Below are positions 8,852-17,891 of a stretch of DNA of 64,000 nucleotides, piece by piece. This DNA is from Arthrobacter sp. efr-133-TYG-118 (lineage in GTDB: Bacteria > Actinomycetota > Actinomycetes > Actinomycetales > Micrococcaceae), in contig NZ_JARVRH010000006.1 of assembly GCF_030209755.1 (NCBI RefSeq), positions 143,770 through 207,769 of the forward strand, given 5' to 3'. Position 1 is the stretch's first letter. Each line of letters opens with the position of its first letter. The notes beneath the pieces were generated by a model. It was not told where the DNA came from, ran no database searches, and saw nothing but the letters and a program-made list of their open reading frames with translations. Position numbers and translations under genes: made by a program.

Positions 8852-8988
8852 GGTAATTCCTGGAAAAGGTTGGTGGAGTCTGAGAGGACGGCGGGGCGGG
8901 GGACTAACATTTGTGCATCGGGAACTGGGACATTCTTGACCTGCATCGGGACATGCACGGTTAGCAGCAGCCCGTTGGCGGCAGCCAT
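8848..8988 (-). CDS. small protein of unknown function, 46 aa, coupled to the next ORF
   Basis: A 46-residue frame beginning MAAANGLLLTVHVP, with GAGGAG 8 nt before the ATG, a strong ribosome site. Its stop overlaps the start of the 73-aa ORF in an ATGA arrangement, so the two are probably translated together. The N-terminal 14 residues are hydrophobic but too short for a convincing signal peptide. No domain is recognised. The 231 nt between it and the aldehyde dehydrogenase stop (8989-9219) hold no other gene. Confidence 0.5.
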   Translation of the reverse strand: MAAANGLLLTVHVPMQVKNVPVPDAQMLVPRPAVLSDSTNLFQELP

Positions 8989-9219
8989 TGGCTTATCTCC
9001 TCGTCCCCGCGGAGATACCTCTGCGTAAGCCGGGCGGGGCCCGAAGCGGGTGCATGGCGAACTTCTTCGCACGACCAAAAGGTCGTCGACGTCATGGAGC
9101 TTTCCTTGAACCAAGACCTGCGGAGCTTCGCGGCCGCGGTGCTGTCCGTCAGCGGGTCTTCTTCGCTGGAGACCCGATCTGCAAAGAAACCGGGCCCGAA
9201 ATCTCCGCGTCCCCTCAGT

Positions 9220-10698
9220 TCAGGCTTCGAAATTGAGGTGGACGTTCTTGGCTTGTGTGTAGGAGATGAGTTCCTCGATGCCTTCTTCGCGTCCCAGCCC
9301 GCTGTCCTTGACGCCGCCGAATGCGGTGCCGTGGACGTGTTTGGATACCTCGTTCACCCACACGTAACCGGCCTCCACATCGCGTGCAAAGCGGTGGGCC
9401 GTGCGGAGGTTTTCGGTGAACACACTCGCGGTGAGGCCGTACCGGACGTTGTTGGCGATCGTGAGCGCCCCGTCGTAGTCGTCGAATGGCATCGCTGCCA
9501 GGACCGGGCCGAAAATCTCTTCCTGGGCCAGACGGGACTTAGGGTCAACATCGGCGAATAGCGTTGGGCGGACAAAGAAGCCGTTTGCGAACTCGCCCTC
9601 TGTCAGTGTCTGCCCGCCTGCGATCAGGCGGGCTCCCTCGTCGTGACCGATGGCGATGTAGCTGCGGACCTTGTCATACTGCACCGCGTTGACGATGGAC
9701 CCGGTTTGGGTTGATTCGTCGGTCGGAGAGCCGGATTTCATCCCCTCGATATTCTCGGCGAGGGTATCAATAAAGTTTGCGTAGATGTCGCGGTGGACTA
9801 TCAGTCGGCTGGTGGACCCGCATGATTGTCCCTGCCAGGTGAAGTTCATGCCGCGCTGTGCTGCGAGGACGGCCTTGTCGATGTCTGCGTCTGGGAAGAC
9901 GACCAGTGGGTTCTTGCCGCCCAACTCGAGCGTGACATTCTTGACAGCGACTGATGCCGCTGTGGCCTGGATGGCACGTCCGGTGTCGGCAGAGCCGATG
10001 AAGGCCAGTCGCCGAATGTCGGGGTGGCGAACGATGGCGTCGCCGGTTGTGTGGCCGTAACCGGTCAGGATGCTCAGCAGGCCTTCGGGAATGATGCCCT
10101 GTGCAAGTTCTCCCAGTCGCAGGGCCGAACGGCTGGTGTGCTCACTCGGCTTCACGATCACCGCGTTGCCGGCTGCGAGGGGTGCGGCTATCTTCGATGC
10201 GGCAAACATGAACGGGTGGTTGAAAGGAATGATCCGGGCCACAACGCCGTACGGTTGCAGTAGCGTGAAGTTGATTCGATCGAAGCTGGAGGGGATGGTT
10301 TCGCCCCGCAGCTGCAGCGTGAGGCCGGCGTAGTAGCGCAGGCTGTCGACGGCCATGCAGGCGTCGCGACGCATTTCGCGGATCGGGCTACCGTTGTCGG
10401 CAACGTCGAGATCGGCCAGTTCTTCGGCGTGCTCTTCGATCACTGCGGCCAGCCTCGTCAGTACGGCGCTGCGTTCTTCCGGGGTCGATTTCTTCCACTG
10501 CGCACTGGCACGCTTTCCGGCGAGCACTGCGGCATCCACGTCTGCTGCGGTGGCTGCCGGGAATCTGGCAGTCAGCTCGCCCGTAGCTGGATTGACGGCA
10601 TCAACTGTGGAGCCGTCGGATGCCATAGCTTCTCTGCCTCCGATCCACATGGGCGTGGTCGTGAGGGCGGTGTTGTTGAGGGTGGTGGTTGTCTTCAC
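9220..10698 (-). CDS. NAD(P)+-dependent aldehyde dehydrogenase
   Basis: A 492-residue aldehyde dehydrogenase of normal length. The catalytic Cys293 is in GQSCGSTSR, the general base Glu258 in LELGGKNP, and Asn160 in IIPFNHPF. It oxidises an aldehyde to the acid; the sequence resembles the betaine/aromatic aldehyde group but the substrate is not determinable. It is the last gene of the minus-strand operon that begins with the substrate-binding lipoprotein at 17483. The 21-nt gap to the upstream class II aldolase gene supports co-transcription. Confidence 0.95.
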   Translation of the reverse strand: MKTTTTLNNTALTTTPMWIGGREAMASDGSTVDAVNPATGELTARFPAATAADVDAAVLAGKRASAQWKKSTPEERSAVLTRLAAVIEEHAEELADLDVADNGSPIREMRRDACMAVDSLRYYAGLTLQLRGETIPSSFDRINFTLLQPYGVVARIIPFNHPFMFAASKIAAPLAAGNAVIVKPSEHTSRSALRLGELAQGIIPEGLLSILTGYGHTTGDAIVRHPDIRRLAFIGSADTGRAIQATAASVAVKNVTLELGGKNPLVVFPDADIDKAVLAAQRGMNFTWQGQSCGSTSRLIVHRDIYANFIDTLAENIEGMKSGSPTDESTQTGSIVNAVQYDKVRSYIAIGHDEGARLIAGGQTLTEGEFANGFFVRPTLFADVDPKSRLAQEEIFGPVLAAMPFDDYDGALTIANNVRYGLTASVFTENLRTAHRFARDVEAGYVWVNEVSKHVHGTAFGGVKDSGLGREEGIEELISYTQAKNVHLNFEA

Positions 10699-10719
10699 GA
10701 TCAGATCTCCTGAGAATGT

Positions 10720-11439
10720 TTAGCGGTTGGGTTCGACGGGGAGGGCGCGCACGAGGTAGTCCCACAGGGCCTCGAGGTGGGCGGGTGGCCAGACGGTTTT
10801 CCGTTTGGCCAGTGATTCTTCATCGGACGGCCACATCAGGCCGGTGCCGGTGTTTTGTGCGAGTAACTGTTGGCTGCACGCTTTTTCAAGCAGCACGGCA
10901 CGTACAACAGCCTCCTGGAGGGTTTCTCCGGTCGTGACGATGCCGTGGTTGACCATGAACGCCGCTCTCTGGTCGCCGAGGGTCTGGGCCAAGGCGCCGC
11001 CCAACGACCGGTCAACAATGAGGTTCGCCGTCAGGTCGAATCTTGGTACGTCAGGAGGGGTGAACAGCGTCCCGGCGTGTGACAGCCCTCGAAGGGACAG
11101 GCCCGTCGCAGCCAACGCGATCGAGTGCGGTGGATGCGTGTGCACGACGCCGCCGATTTCCCGGTTTGCCGCCATGATTTCGGTGTGAATGGGCCACTCC
11201 GAGTGGCGTGGCCGGTCCCCTTGAAGAATGTTGCCGTCGCCGTCGATCAGAATGACGTCGTCTTCGAGAACCTCTTCGAATCCGAACCCCGCTGGTTTCA
11301 TCCAGAACCCCCGGCCGGCTGCGTCTCGCACGGCGACGTGACCCCAGATGTAGTCGTCGTGTCCGTTCGCCTTGAGGACCCGGCAAGCCTGTACGATCAG
11401 ATGGCGGGCTCCAAAATCCCCGCCGCCGCCGGTGGTCAT
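10720..11439 (-). CDS. class II aldolase/adducin family protein
   Basis: A 239-residue protein of the class II aldolase/adducin fold. Zinc ligands are visible in VVHTHPPHS (residues ~100) and in the downstream FMVNHGIVTTG. An acidic residue near residue 80 (HSEWPIHTEIM) is the usual catalytic Glu. Family members are sugar-phosphate aldolases, epimerases, or decarboxylases such as that for 3-hydroxy-2-methylpyridine-4,5-dicarboxylate. Its ATG overlaps the stop of the MBL-fold gene (ATGA). Given the oxidative enzymes around it, a decarboxylase or retro-aldol step is plausible, but this is inference. Confidence 0.88.
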   Translation of the reverse strand: MTTGGGGDFGARHLIVQACRVLKANGHDDYIWGHVAVRDAAGRGFWMKPAGFGFEEVLEDDVILIDGDGNILQGDRPRHSEWPIHTEIMAANREIGGVVHTHPPHSIALAATGLSLRGLSHAGTLFTPPDVPRFDLTANLIVDRSLGGALAQTLGDQRAAFMVNHGIVTTGETLQEAVVRAVLLEKACSQQLLAQNTGTGLMWPSDEESLAKRKTVWPPAHLEALWDYLVRALPVEPNR

Positions 11440-12365
11440 TTACTTCGCTCCGGTAGTCGACGCGGTAGGTCCGATGGAATCCAGGTGAACCCGCCGGGGT
11501 CACGGCGCAAATGACCGTGTCCGGGAAACGGAAAATGGTAGCCGAAGACTGCGTAGCGGTTGGCATCGACGTAGTCGTAGATCCGCACCCGTTGCTCGGT
11601 GGCTCCGGTTCCATCGTGATCGAACATGAAGTTCCACTCCGGATGTTCCAGCAGTAGCACCTGATGGTGGCAGAGGTCGCCCCAACAGATCATTGTTTGG
11701 TCCCCGCTGGTGATTTCATAAACGATGTGTCCCGGGCTGTGTCCCGGTGTGGCAATGGCGCGGATGCCCGGAGCGATTTGTTCTCCGCCGTCCAGCAAGA
11801 TCAGGCGGGAATCGTAGGCTGTGATGTTTTTGTGGGCTCCTTTGATCTGGTCTTGCTGATGCTCGGTGGGTGCGTCGGGGACCCGCGATAGGTCTGTCCA
11901 GTGCTGGTAGTCGGCTCGGCCGATGGCGAGGCTTGCGTTGGGAAAGAGGGGTGCGCCCGCGCCGTCCGCCAGGCCCCAAGCGTGATCGGGATGTGCGTGG
12001 GTGAGTGCAACCAGGTCGATCTGTTCCGGCTCTATTCCGGCTGCCCGCAGGTTGCGGATCAGGAGGCCTGCTTCGTCACCGAATGTCTTCAAGCCGAGTT
12101 CGGGATCGGTGCCCACGCCGGAGTCGAACATCACGAGCGTATCGCCGGTATTGACCACGAGTATGTTCTGGTTGAGGTGGACGGCGTCGGTCGGCAGGTA
12201 GTGGCGAGTGAGTAACTCGTCGACTTCTGCCGGTTCGGCATTCGGGAAGCTTTCCCTGGCCGGCCCGAGCCGGATGATGCCGTCCGAGACGACGGTGCAC
12301 TGCAGTGAGCCGTGTTCGAAGCGAGCGAATCCAGGGGGAAGTTCCGTTGGCGGGTGGCCGGTCAC
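11436..12365 (-). CDS. MBL-fold metallohydrolase (lactonase/MPH-like), copy 1
   Basis: A 309-residue metallo-beta-lactamase-fold hydrolase. The metal motif is THAHPDH (His123, His125, Asp127, His128); the distal His lies in TPGHSPGHIVYE and a bridging Asp in CWGDLCHH. Members of this branch hydrolyse lactones, phosphotriesters or similar esters. A close paralog lies at 21777-22727; counted by hand, about 80 of the first 130 residues are identical with no gaps. It overlaps both operon neighbours by 4 nt. A lactone formed by the adjacent dehydrogenases is a reasonable substrate guess. Confidence 0.9.
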   Translation of the reverse strand: MTGHPPTELPPGFARFEHGSLQCTVVSDGIIRLGPARESFPNAEPAEVDELLTRHYLPTDAVHLNQNILVVNTGDTLVMFDSGVGTDPELGLKTFGDEAGLLIRNLRAAGIEPEQIDLVALTHAHPDHAWGLADGAGAPLFPNASLAIGRADYQHWTDLSRVPDAPTEHQQDQIKGAHKNITAYDSRLILLDGGEQIAPGIRAIATPGHSPGHIVYEITSGDQTMICWGDLCHHQVLLLEHPEWNFMFDHDGTGATEQRVRIYDYVDANRYAVFGYHFPFPGHGHLRRDPGGFTWIPSDLPRRLPERSK

Positions 12366-13492
12366 GGCTGCGACACGTTCTGATGGACCAGCGCGCCGGC
12401 CTTGTGCAGGATCATCATGAGTGCACTGTCTGTGGCCTCGATGCGGTTATTGAGCCGGAACGGATGACCCGTGCTCGCAGTGATCATGGCATCCACCTCG
12501 GCGGGACCGATGGCTCCCTCTGCGAATCTGGGTGTGAAGCCGATACGCTCATACAGGGGAGCGAGCTGATCAACAAGCGCCTGTGTCGCCGGGGAGGAGA
12601 TCCTGCGGTTAAATACAGCCACGTGCGGGAGCAGGATGCCGTTTTGCAGTCCGTGAGCGATGTGCACGGACGGTGCTGTTGACAGAGCATGCACCAGTGC
12701 GAGTCCGCTGTTGCCGCAGGCCATGTTCGCGGCACAGCTGGCTTCAATGAGAACCTGCAGCACGTCGTCATTCGTGCCAGCCGCGTTTGCCCCGGACGAG
12801 ACTCCAGCTGCGGCTACTGGAAGGGTGTCGATGATGGTCTGGGCGGCATGCTGTCCCAACGCCTCGGTGAATAGCGAGCTGCGGCGCGCCCAACTTGACT
12901 CGATACAGTGTGAGAGGGCGTCCAATGCAGCGAAAACAAGAGGGGCCCACGGCAGTTCGCGGAGCACTGTCCCGTCGAGTATGGCGACGCGGGGCTCGCA
13001 GCCGGGGGAGCGAACAACGAGTTCGTCCTCCCGGCCCTCTTCGTGCAGAACGAGGACAGTGGATACTTCGCTGCCGCTGCCTGCTGTTGTCGGAACGGCG
13101 ATCGTAGGTGCAGGGGGGAACTCAACCTGGCCGACGCCCTTATACTCATCGATGCGTGCAGGGTTAGTGAGCCGGATGGCAACGGCCTTGGCCGCACCCA
13201 GTGCGCTGCCTCCTCCGACGGCGAGAACAACGTCGCCGCGCACCGCCCGTGCCTCGTGGGCCGAGATCTCGACAGCGTGAACATCCGGATTCGGGTCAAT
13301 GAGCAGTCGCCCGGCAATTATCTCCGCGGGTACGTCACGGAGAATACTATCGAGCAGCCCTACCTCGTCGATTCCTCGGTCGGCCACCACTACAAGGCGT
13401 TCGGCGCCCAGCCGCTGAATTTCAGCAGGCAGGGACGCCAAGCTCCCGAGGCCGGTGATGACCCGCGTCGCAACAGTGAATTCCTTATTCAA
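12362..13492 (-). CDS. iron-containing alcohol dehydrogenase / maleylacetate reductase family
   Basis: A group III (iron-type) alcohol dehydrogenase. The NAD(P)-binding GGGSALG and the PTTAGSGSEVS motif are clear, and metal ligands are in DALSHCIES and HIAHGLQNGILLPH. The family includes maleylacetate reductases (hydroxyquinol/resorcinol pathways) and lactaldehyde or butanol dehydrogenases. I chose TTG 13492, preceded by AAGGAAG; a GTG at 13534 gives a 14-residue longer protein but has no ribosome site. Its stop overlaps the MBL gene start. An absent classical FxxPxPxxxxxx finger of the substrate leaves function open. Confidence 0.88.
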   Translation of the reverse strand: MNKEFTVATRVITGLGSLASLPAEIQRLGAERLVVVADRGIDEVGLLDSILRDVPAEIIAGRLLIDPNPDVHAVEISAHEARAVRGDVVLAVGGGSALGAAKAVAIRLTNPARIDEYKGVGQVEFPPAPTIAVPTTAGSGSEVSTVLVLHEEGREDELVVRSPGCEPRVAILDGTVLRELPWAPLVFAALDALSHCIESSWARRSSLFTEALGQHAAQTIIDTLPVAAAGVSSGANAAGTNDDVLQVLIEASCAANMACGNSGLALVHALSTAPSVHIAHGLQNGILLPHVAVFNRRISSPATQALVDQLAPLYERIGFTPRFAEGAIGPAEVDAMITASTGHPFRLNNRIEATDSALMMILHKAGALVHQNVSQP

Positions 13493-13571
13493 GTGAGCTT
13501 CCTTCGTTTCAAGAGTGGTTGTCTTTGGTGGCACGCGCTGGTGTCGGTGGACAGATCAGGCCCAAGGGGGC

Positions 13572-14624
13572 TCAGCGGCGCAGAAGACGGGAACGGGCGA
13601 TAGTCGAAACGGTGACCGCGATGATGAGGGCGGCCCCGTAGAAGACGTTGCTCACCCAGCTGGAATAGCCGAGCAGCTGGAGTCCGACGATGCCGGTCAC
13701 AAGGAAGTAGATCGTAATCAGGGTGCCGATGGGGTTGAAGGTTCCTGGGCGGACTACGGCTGTGCCAAGGAATGTTGCCGCGAGAGCGGGCAGAAGATAT
13801 GACCCCGAGGTGCTCGGGTCGAACCCCCCGACGCTCGCGGCAAGAAGAACACCCGCCACTCCGGAACTTAGCCCGGAAAAAATGTAGGCGCCGTATCGAA
13901 TTCGCTGGACTTTGATTCCGCTCAGCCGAGCCACTTCACGGTTCGCGCCAACAAAGGTCATGTGTCGTCCGAGAGGCGTGAACGCGAGAACCACCGCGAA
14001 CGTGATCGCTACGATCAGTCCGTAGTAGAACGAGATCGGGAGGCCCAGTACATTGTAAACAGCCGCATTTGCCAAGCCGGAGCTGAGTCCGGTCACCGCC
14101 ACGAGGTTGGATATAGCCTGCGCTATTCCGAGTAGCAGCACACTCATGCCCAGTGTGGTCACGATGGGATCGATAGCCAATTTCACGATAACGAATGCGT
14201 TGACACCCCCGGCAGTTGCCCCGACCGCCAAGGCGATGATCACGGCAAGCCATTCCGGCACACCCTGATTGACCACCAGTACCGGCAGAACGGTCGCCGA
14301 AAGCCCCATCATCGACGCGATTGACAGGTCGAATTCGCCGACAACGAAGGTGCAAACGGCAGCCATCCCAAGGAAGACCAACGTCGATTGTGAACCGAAT
14401 ATCGTCTGGAAAGTCCCGAACGTGAGAAATGTCCTGGGGGCGAGCCCGGCGAAGAAAGCCGCCATGAGGAGCCAAACGAAAACGATCCCATAGCGGGAGG
14501 CGATCCGTCGCCGGAGATCGCCGAGGCTGTGACGCTCCTGCGCTTTGGCGCCCGGTTCGGCGGGAGACTTTTCAGTTGAAACACCCGCATCGGCGGCGAT
14601 GGATGGGTGGGGTGAATTGCTCAT
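13572..14624 (-). CDS. RbsC-type sugar/small-molecule ABC transporter permease
   Basis: A 350-residue permease of the branched-chain/ribose (RbsC) family with about 8-10 hydrophobic segments. The family hallmark GEFDLSIASMMGLSATVLP appears near residue 90, and a conserved NREVARLSGIKVQRIRY cytoplasmic loop contacts the ATPase. ATG 14624 is preferred because GAAGG sits 8 nt upstream; an earlier in-frame start lacks one. It forms the membrane channel with the ATPase at 14689 and the lipoprotein at 16323. The substrate is unknown, but genes downstream suggest an alcohol, lactone or ring compound rather than ribose. Confidence 0.92.
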   Translation of the reverse strand: MSNSPHPSIAADAGVSTEKSPAEPGAKAQERHSLGDLRRRIASRYGIVFVWLLMAAFFAGLAPRTFLTFGTFQTIFGSQSTLVFLGMAAVCTFVVGEFDLSIASMMGLSATVLPVLVVNQGVPEWLAVIIALAVGATAGGVNAFVIVKLAIDPIVTTLGMSVLLLGIAQAISNLVAVTGLSSGLANAAVYNVLGLPISFYYGLIVAITFAVVLAFTPLGRHMTFVGANREVARLSGIKVQRIRYGAYIFSGLSSGVAGVLLAASVGGFDPSTSGSYLLPALAATFLGTAVVRPGTFNPIGTLITIYFLVTGIVGLQLLGYSSWVSNVFYGAALIIAVTVSTIARSRLLRR

Positions 14625-14688
14625 GGTGCGATCCTTCGGAATCCGTGTGATGGTGGGCATTGCTGTCTACGATCAGTGAGTTCTTGTC

Positions 14689-16260
14689 TCATGCGATGGC
14701 CTCAAGGACCTGATCAGGGGTGAACGGACGGCGCAGTTCACGGGAGATCCGACCTTCGGAGAGTACGACTATCCGGTCGCAGATCAATGCCAGATCTTGC
14801 GCTTCGATCGAGGAGACGAGAACGGCCGCGCCATCCGCGGCCACTGCGCTGATCGCGCGGAGGATATCCGCCCGAGCCCCGACGTCTACGGCTTGCGTAG
14901 GTTCGTGGAGAACGAAAAAACGAGGTCTCTGCAGCAACCATTTGGCCAGCAGCAATTTCTGTTGGTTGCCTCCGCTGAACGATCCCGCCAGCTGCTCTGG
15001 ATCGGGCGGCGAGATGTTAAGCATGGCGCACGCCGTCATGAACTCTTGGCGCTGCCACGCACCGCGCAGCACTCCACGTGGCGAATTGGCGCCGACGCGT
15101 GGCAAGGTGACGTTGTCCACGGCCGTTTCACCGACGGCGAGTCCCTGTCCGGCGCGGTCGTTCGGCACGAGAACGACGCCGTCGGCCAAGGACTGCTCAA
15201 CGTGGAGGCTTCCCAGATTACGGACGTCTCCCGTGACGTCGATCGTCCCTGCCGCCTCGGAGGTATGGGCGCCGGTGATGAGGTAAGGCAGTTCTTCATG
15301 TCCGGCTTCGGTTGCTCCAATGACTCCGAGAACTTCTCCCGCCTTTACGTCGATGTCGATCCCCCGGAGGATCGACCCGCTGACAGCTCGGAGCTGCACC
15401 ACGCTGTCTCCCTCCGGCGACACGTGGGTCGCAATATCCGGTGACTTTTCGACACGGCTGAATCCGACCAGTTGGCGCCCCAGGATCTGCTTGGAGAGTT
15501 CTGCCTCTGACATGCCGCGGGTGGAAACGCCCGCGGCCGTGACGCGGCCATCACGAAGGATCGTTGCGCGATCCGCCAGGGCGAGAACTTCATCTAGCCG
15601 GTGACTGACGATTACGATGGATGTTCCCTGCCGTGCCAGTCGTCTGATCGTGTCGTAGAACTCCGGAAGAACCTCCCGGGAGAGCGATTGGGTCGACTCA
15701 TCGAGAATGACGCATCCGGACCCGGGGACGATCGACTGAAGGGCCCGACCGATGGCCACTGTCGCACGCTGGCCAACGTGCAGCTGGTCGACGAGCCGGT
15801 CAGGATCGATGTCCGAGTGCATGCGTTCGAGGGTCTTCCTTGCCTGCTCCCGCTCGTAGGACCAGTCGATAAATTGGCCGAAGCGCCGCTTGGACAAGGT
15901 GCCGAGCCGGATATTTTCCGTGACCGAATGTCCAGGGATCAGCCCGAGGCTCTGGTGGACGATGGTCACACCATGGTTCATGATGCCGACCGGGGTGACC
16001 GGTTGCATGACGTCTTGTCCGTCGACGCGGATAACAGCGCCGCTGTCAGGGCGGTAGAGCCCCGACAGCACCTTGATAAGCGTTGACTTTCCGCTGCCGT
16101 TCTGGCCCAGCAGGCCGTGGATCTCCCCGGGAAGCACCTCGATACCGGCATCGCTCAGGACGGTATTCCGCCCGAAGGTCTTGTTGATGCCGGCCATCAG
16201 CAGCCGCGGCTCGGTGCGGGCCCCGGAGTAGCCGATGTCAGATTGTGTGTGCGTTGTCAT
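14689..16260 (-). CDS. RbsA-type ABC transporter ATPase with two nucleotide-binding domains
   Basis: A 523-residue tandem ATPase. The first domain has Walker A GQNGSGKST at residues 52-60. The second domain is degenerate at Walker A (GATEAGHEE) but keeps the signature FSGGNQQKLLLAKWLL and a Walker B-like VLHEPTQAVDVG, as is usual in RbsA/MglA. The Walker B of domain 1 reads CVILDESTQSLS, with Ser where many have Ala. The frame remains open far upstream over the lipoprotein gene, but ATG 16260 is where ATPase homology begins. It sits between lipoprotein and permease genes. Confidence 0.92.
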   Translation of the reverse strand: MTTHTQSDIGYSGARTEPRLLMAGINKTFGRNTVLSDAGIEVLPGEIHGLLGQNGSGKSTLIKVLSGLYRPDSGAVIRVDGQDVMQPVTPVGIMNHGVTIVHQSLGLIPGHSVTENIRLGTLSKRRFGQFIDWSYEREQARKTLERMHSDIDPDRLVDQLHVGQRATVAIGRALQSIVPGSGCVILDESTQSLSREVLPEFYDTIRRLARQGTSIVIVSHRLDEVLALADRATILRDGRVTAAGVSTRGMSEAELSKQILGRQLVGFSRVEKSPDIATHVSPEGDSVVQLRAVSGSILRGIDIDVKAGEVLGVIGATEAGHEELPYLITGAHTSEAAGTIDVTGDVRNLGSLHVEQSLADGVVLVPNDRAGQGLAVGETAVDNVTLPRVGANSPRGVLRGAWQRQEFMTACAMLNISPPDPEQLAGSFSGGNQQKLLLAKWLLQRPRFFVLHEPTQAVDVGARADILRAISAVAADGAAVLVSSIEAQDLALICDRIVVLSEGRISRELRRPFTPDQVLEAIA

Positions 16261-16322
16261 TCGTCGTGCTCCAGTGCGTTTGCTGCTTGAGGATGCTTGG
16301 GGGAGGGGCCAGGGACGCGGCT

Positions 16323-17483
16323 CTAGCCGACGGACCACAGTTTTTTGTACATTGCACGGAAGTCGTCGTCGGACGTCCATTTTCCGCTTTGCCAGCCTGC
16401 CTGGGTGAGCTCGAAATTTCCGATGTTGGAGCTGGTGAAGGTGCGGATCGGCGTGCGGTACGCCTCGACGTTGGGGGTCTTGCCCAGCATGAGTCGGAGC
16501 ATGATGTCCGACTCGTTCCAGCCCAGGGCGGCCAGGCTGTATCCGGTGTCCGCGAAGGCGGCTCCGTCGTGAACTCGCTGGAGTCCGTCGAGTTGGCCGA
16601 GCATGGTGACCACTTTGACAGATGAGGATTTGTTGAGCTGACGGATTGCTTGAACGACGGGTGCGGCGAAGGAGTCGAATTCGGGATACACATAGCCGAT
16701 GTTGGGGTTCTTTACCAGTGCCGCACTGACTTGGGCCGCCAGGTTGGACACTGTCGTGCTGCCGACCTCGACTGTGTCGATGGTGCAGCCGGCGCAAGTG
16801 TCTTGGAGGTATTTCTTCATGCCGACGTCGAAGGCATGAGTGGTGACGCTGCTGTCGGTGACTTTGATCATCAGGACGTTGGCTTTGCCGTCGGAATCCT
16901 TGATGATCAGGTCGTCGTTGATTTTCGCCTGGTCGACGAAGTTTGATGGGAATGAGGCTGCGAGCTTTTCCCACCCTGCGGGAACTGTGGCGTCCTTAGC
17001 GTTCACGAACTCGAGCGGAATTCCGGCTGCGATGGCGGAGTTGTAGGCCTGTTGGGCGAATTCTGGCGGGATGGAAGGGCTGATTATTCCTCCTGCTTTG
17101 GCGGCGATCGCCTGATTGACACATTTTGCGACAGCCGCTGGGTTTGCCTCGCCATCACAAAGTTGCAGTTTGATGCCTACGGCGGCGAAGGCCTCGGTCG
17201 CGGCGGCCTGTTCGACGGAGAAGACCGGTGCCTGGCTGGTGATGGGAATCCAGTAGACCGTCTTGCCCTTGAGTGCACTCACGTTGATTGCCGGCCCGGG
17301 CGCAGGCACGCTTGCATATTCTTTGTTTTGTTCGACCACGCCTGCGCCCGAAGCGGACGGGTTCTGCGTCGATCCGGTGGGGGCGCAGGCTGCCAGTAGC
17401 GAGATCGCTGCTGCCGCCGTCACGATCGTCAGCGGTTTTCGGTAGGTTCTGCCCTGTTGCCCTCGGGCTGATGTGTGGTTCAT
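16323..17483 (-). CDS. periplasmic-binding-protein-like lipoprotein of RbsABC-type importer
   Basis: A 386-residue solute-binding lipoprotein. The N-terminus has a basic start, a hydrophobic stretch and lipobox LLAAC with Cys33 as the lipidation site. The mature part matches the ribose-binding (PBP type 1) fold, with VYWIPITSQAPVFSV opening strand and IAAKAGGIISPSIPP typical of the family. AAGGAG precedes the ATG. It is the first gene of the minus-strand operon through 9220 and so captures the compound that the following enzymes degrade. Confidence 0.92.
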   Translation of the reverse strand: MNHTSARGQQGRTYRKPLTIVTAAAAISLLAACAPTGSTQNPSASGAGVVEQNKEYASVPAPGPAINVSALKGKTVYWIPITSQAPVFSVEQAAATEAFAAVGIKLQLCDGEANPAAVAKCVNQAIAAKAGGIISPSIPPEFAQQAYNSAIAAGIPLEFVNAKDATVPAGWEKLAASFPSNFVDQAKINDDLIIKDSDGKANVLMIKVTDSSVTTHAFDVGMKKYLQDTCAGCTIDTVEVGSTTVSNLAAQVSAALVKNPNIGYVYPEFDSFAAPVVQAIRQLNKSSSVKVVTMLGQLDGLQRVHDGAAFADTGYSLAALGWNESDIMLRLMLGKTPNVEAYRTPIRTFTSSNIGNFELTQAGWQSGKWTSDDDFRAMYKKLWSVG

Positions 17484-17810
17484 GCTTCTGTTTCTCCTTC
17501 GCGTCGTTGCGAAACTTCGGGTCTTTGGATGTCGCGTCGTGGGGTGCGGTGCAGCGCCAGGAACGTGAAATATGTCCCGGAGGCACTTTTTCGTGCCAAC
17601 GCGGGCTTGATCCTGGGCCGGCTTGCAGCGTGGCTTGAAAACGATGACCGACCGGTCTACCTGGTCGGAGGAACGGCCGCGGTCATCCCCATCGAACCGG
17701 ACTCGGACACGGCTACATCAGGTTCGCTGTGAGTCCGTTGTCGCTCCGCTGCGGCCACCACTTTGGTGTGCAGTCGATAGTGATAATGAACACACCATAA
17801 CGTAGCTATG

Positions 17811-17825
17811 TCCTATTTACAAGGA
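17811..17825. promoter_or_regulatory. TCCT-N7-AGGA operator, site 1
   Basis: The inverted repeat TCCT-ATTTACA-AGGA is centred about 335 nt upstream of the transporter lipoprotein gene. It is one of five near-identical sites in this window (also 18057, 24111, 33952, 34212). Flanks ATG/GGAT extend partial symmetry. In the minus direction a weak TATCAC -10-like element follows about 25 nt later. Confidence 0.6.
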
Positions 17826-17891
17826 ATGGATACGCGAAAAACAGGATCTCGCATCCGACGCTTCTCCGGGGAGAGTTTCATGAAGGTGTTG

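Noticed and set aside
9071..9084. Short hairpin CGACC-AAAA-GGTCG
   Set aside because: Only 5 bp of stem and not followed by a T-run; too weak to call.
9094..9561. 155-codon plus-strand frame overlapping the end of the aldehyde dehydrogenase
   Set aside because: Most of it is antisense to conserved ALDH sequence.
14689..16974. 761-codon version of the RbsA-type ATPase
   Set aside because: The first 238 codons run out of frame over the lipoprotein gene and are Arg/His/Pro-rich nonsense; ATPase homology begins at ATG 16260.
11436..17483. Vitamin B6 degradation pathway
   Set aside because: MBL lactonase and class II aldolase-like decarboxylase fit, but pyridoxine oxidase/4-pyridoxate dehydrogenase and the MHPCO-type ring-opening enzyme are absent from the window.
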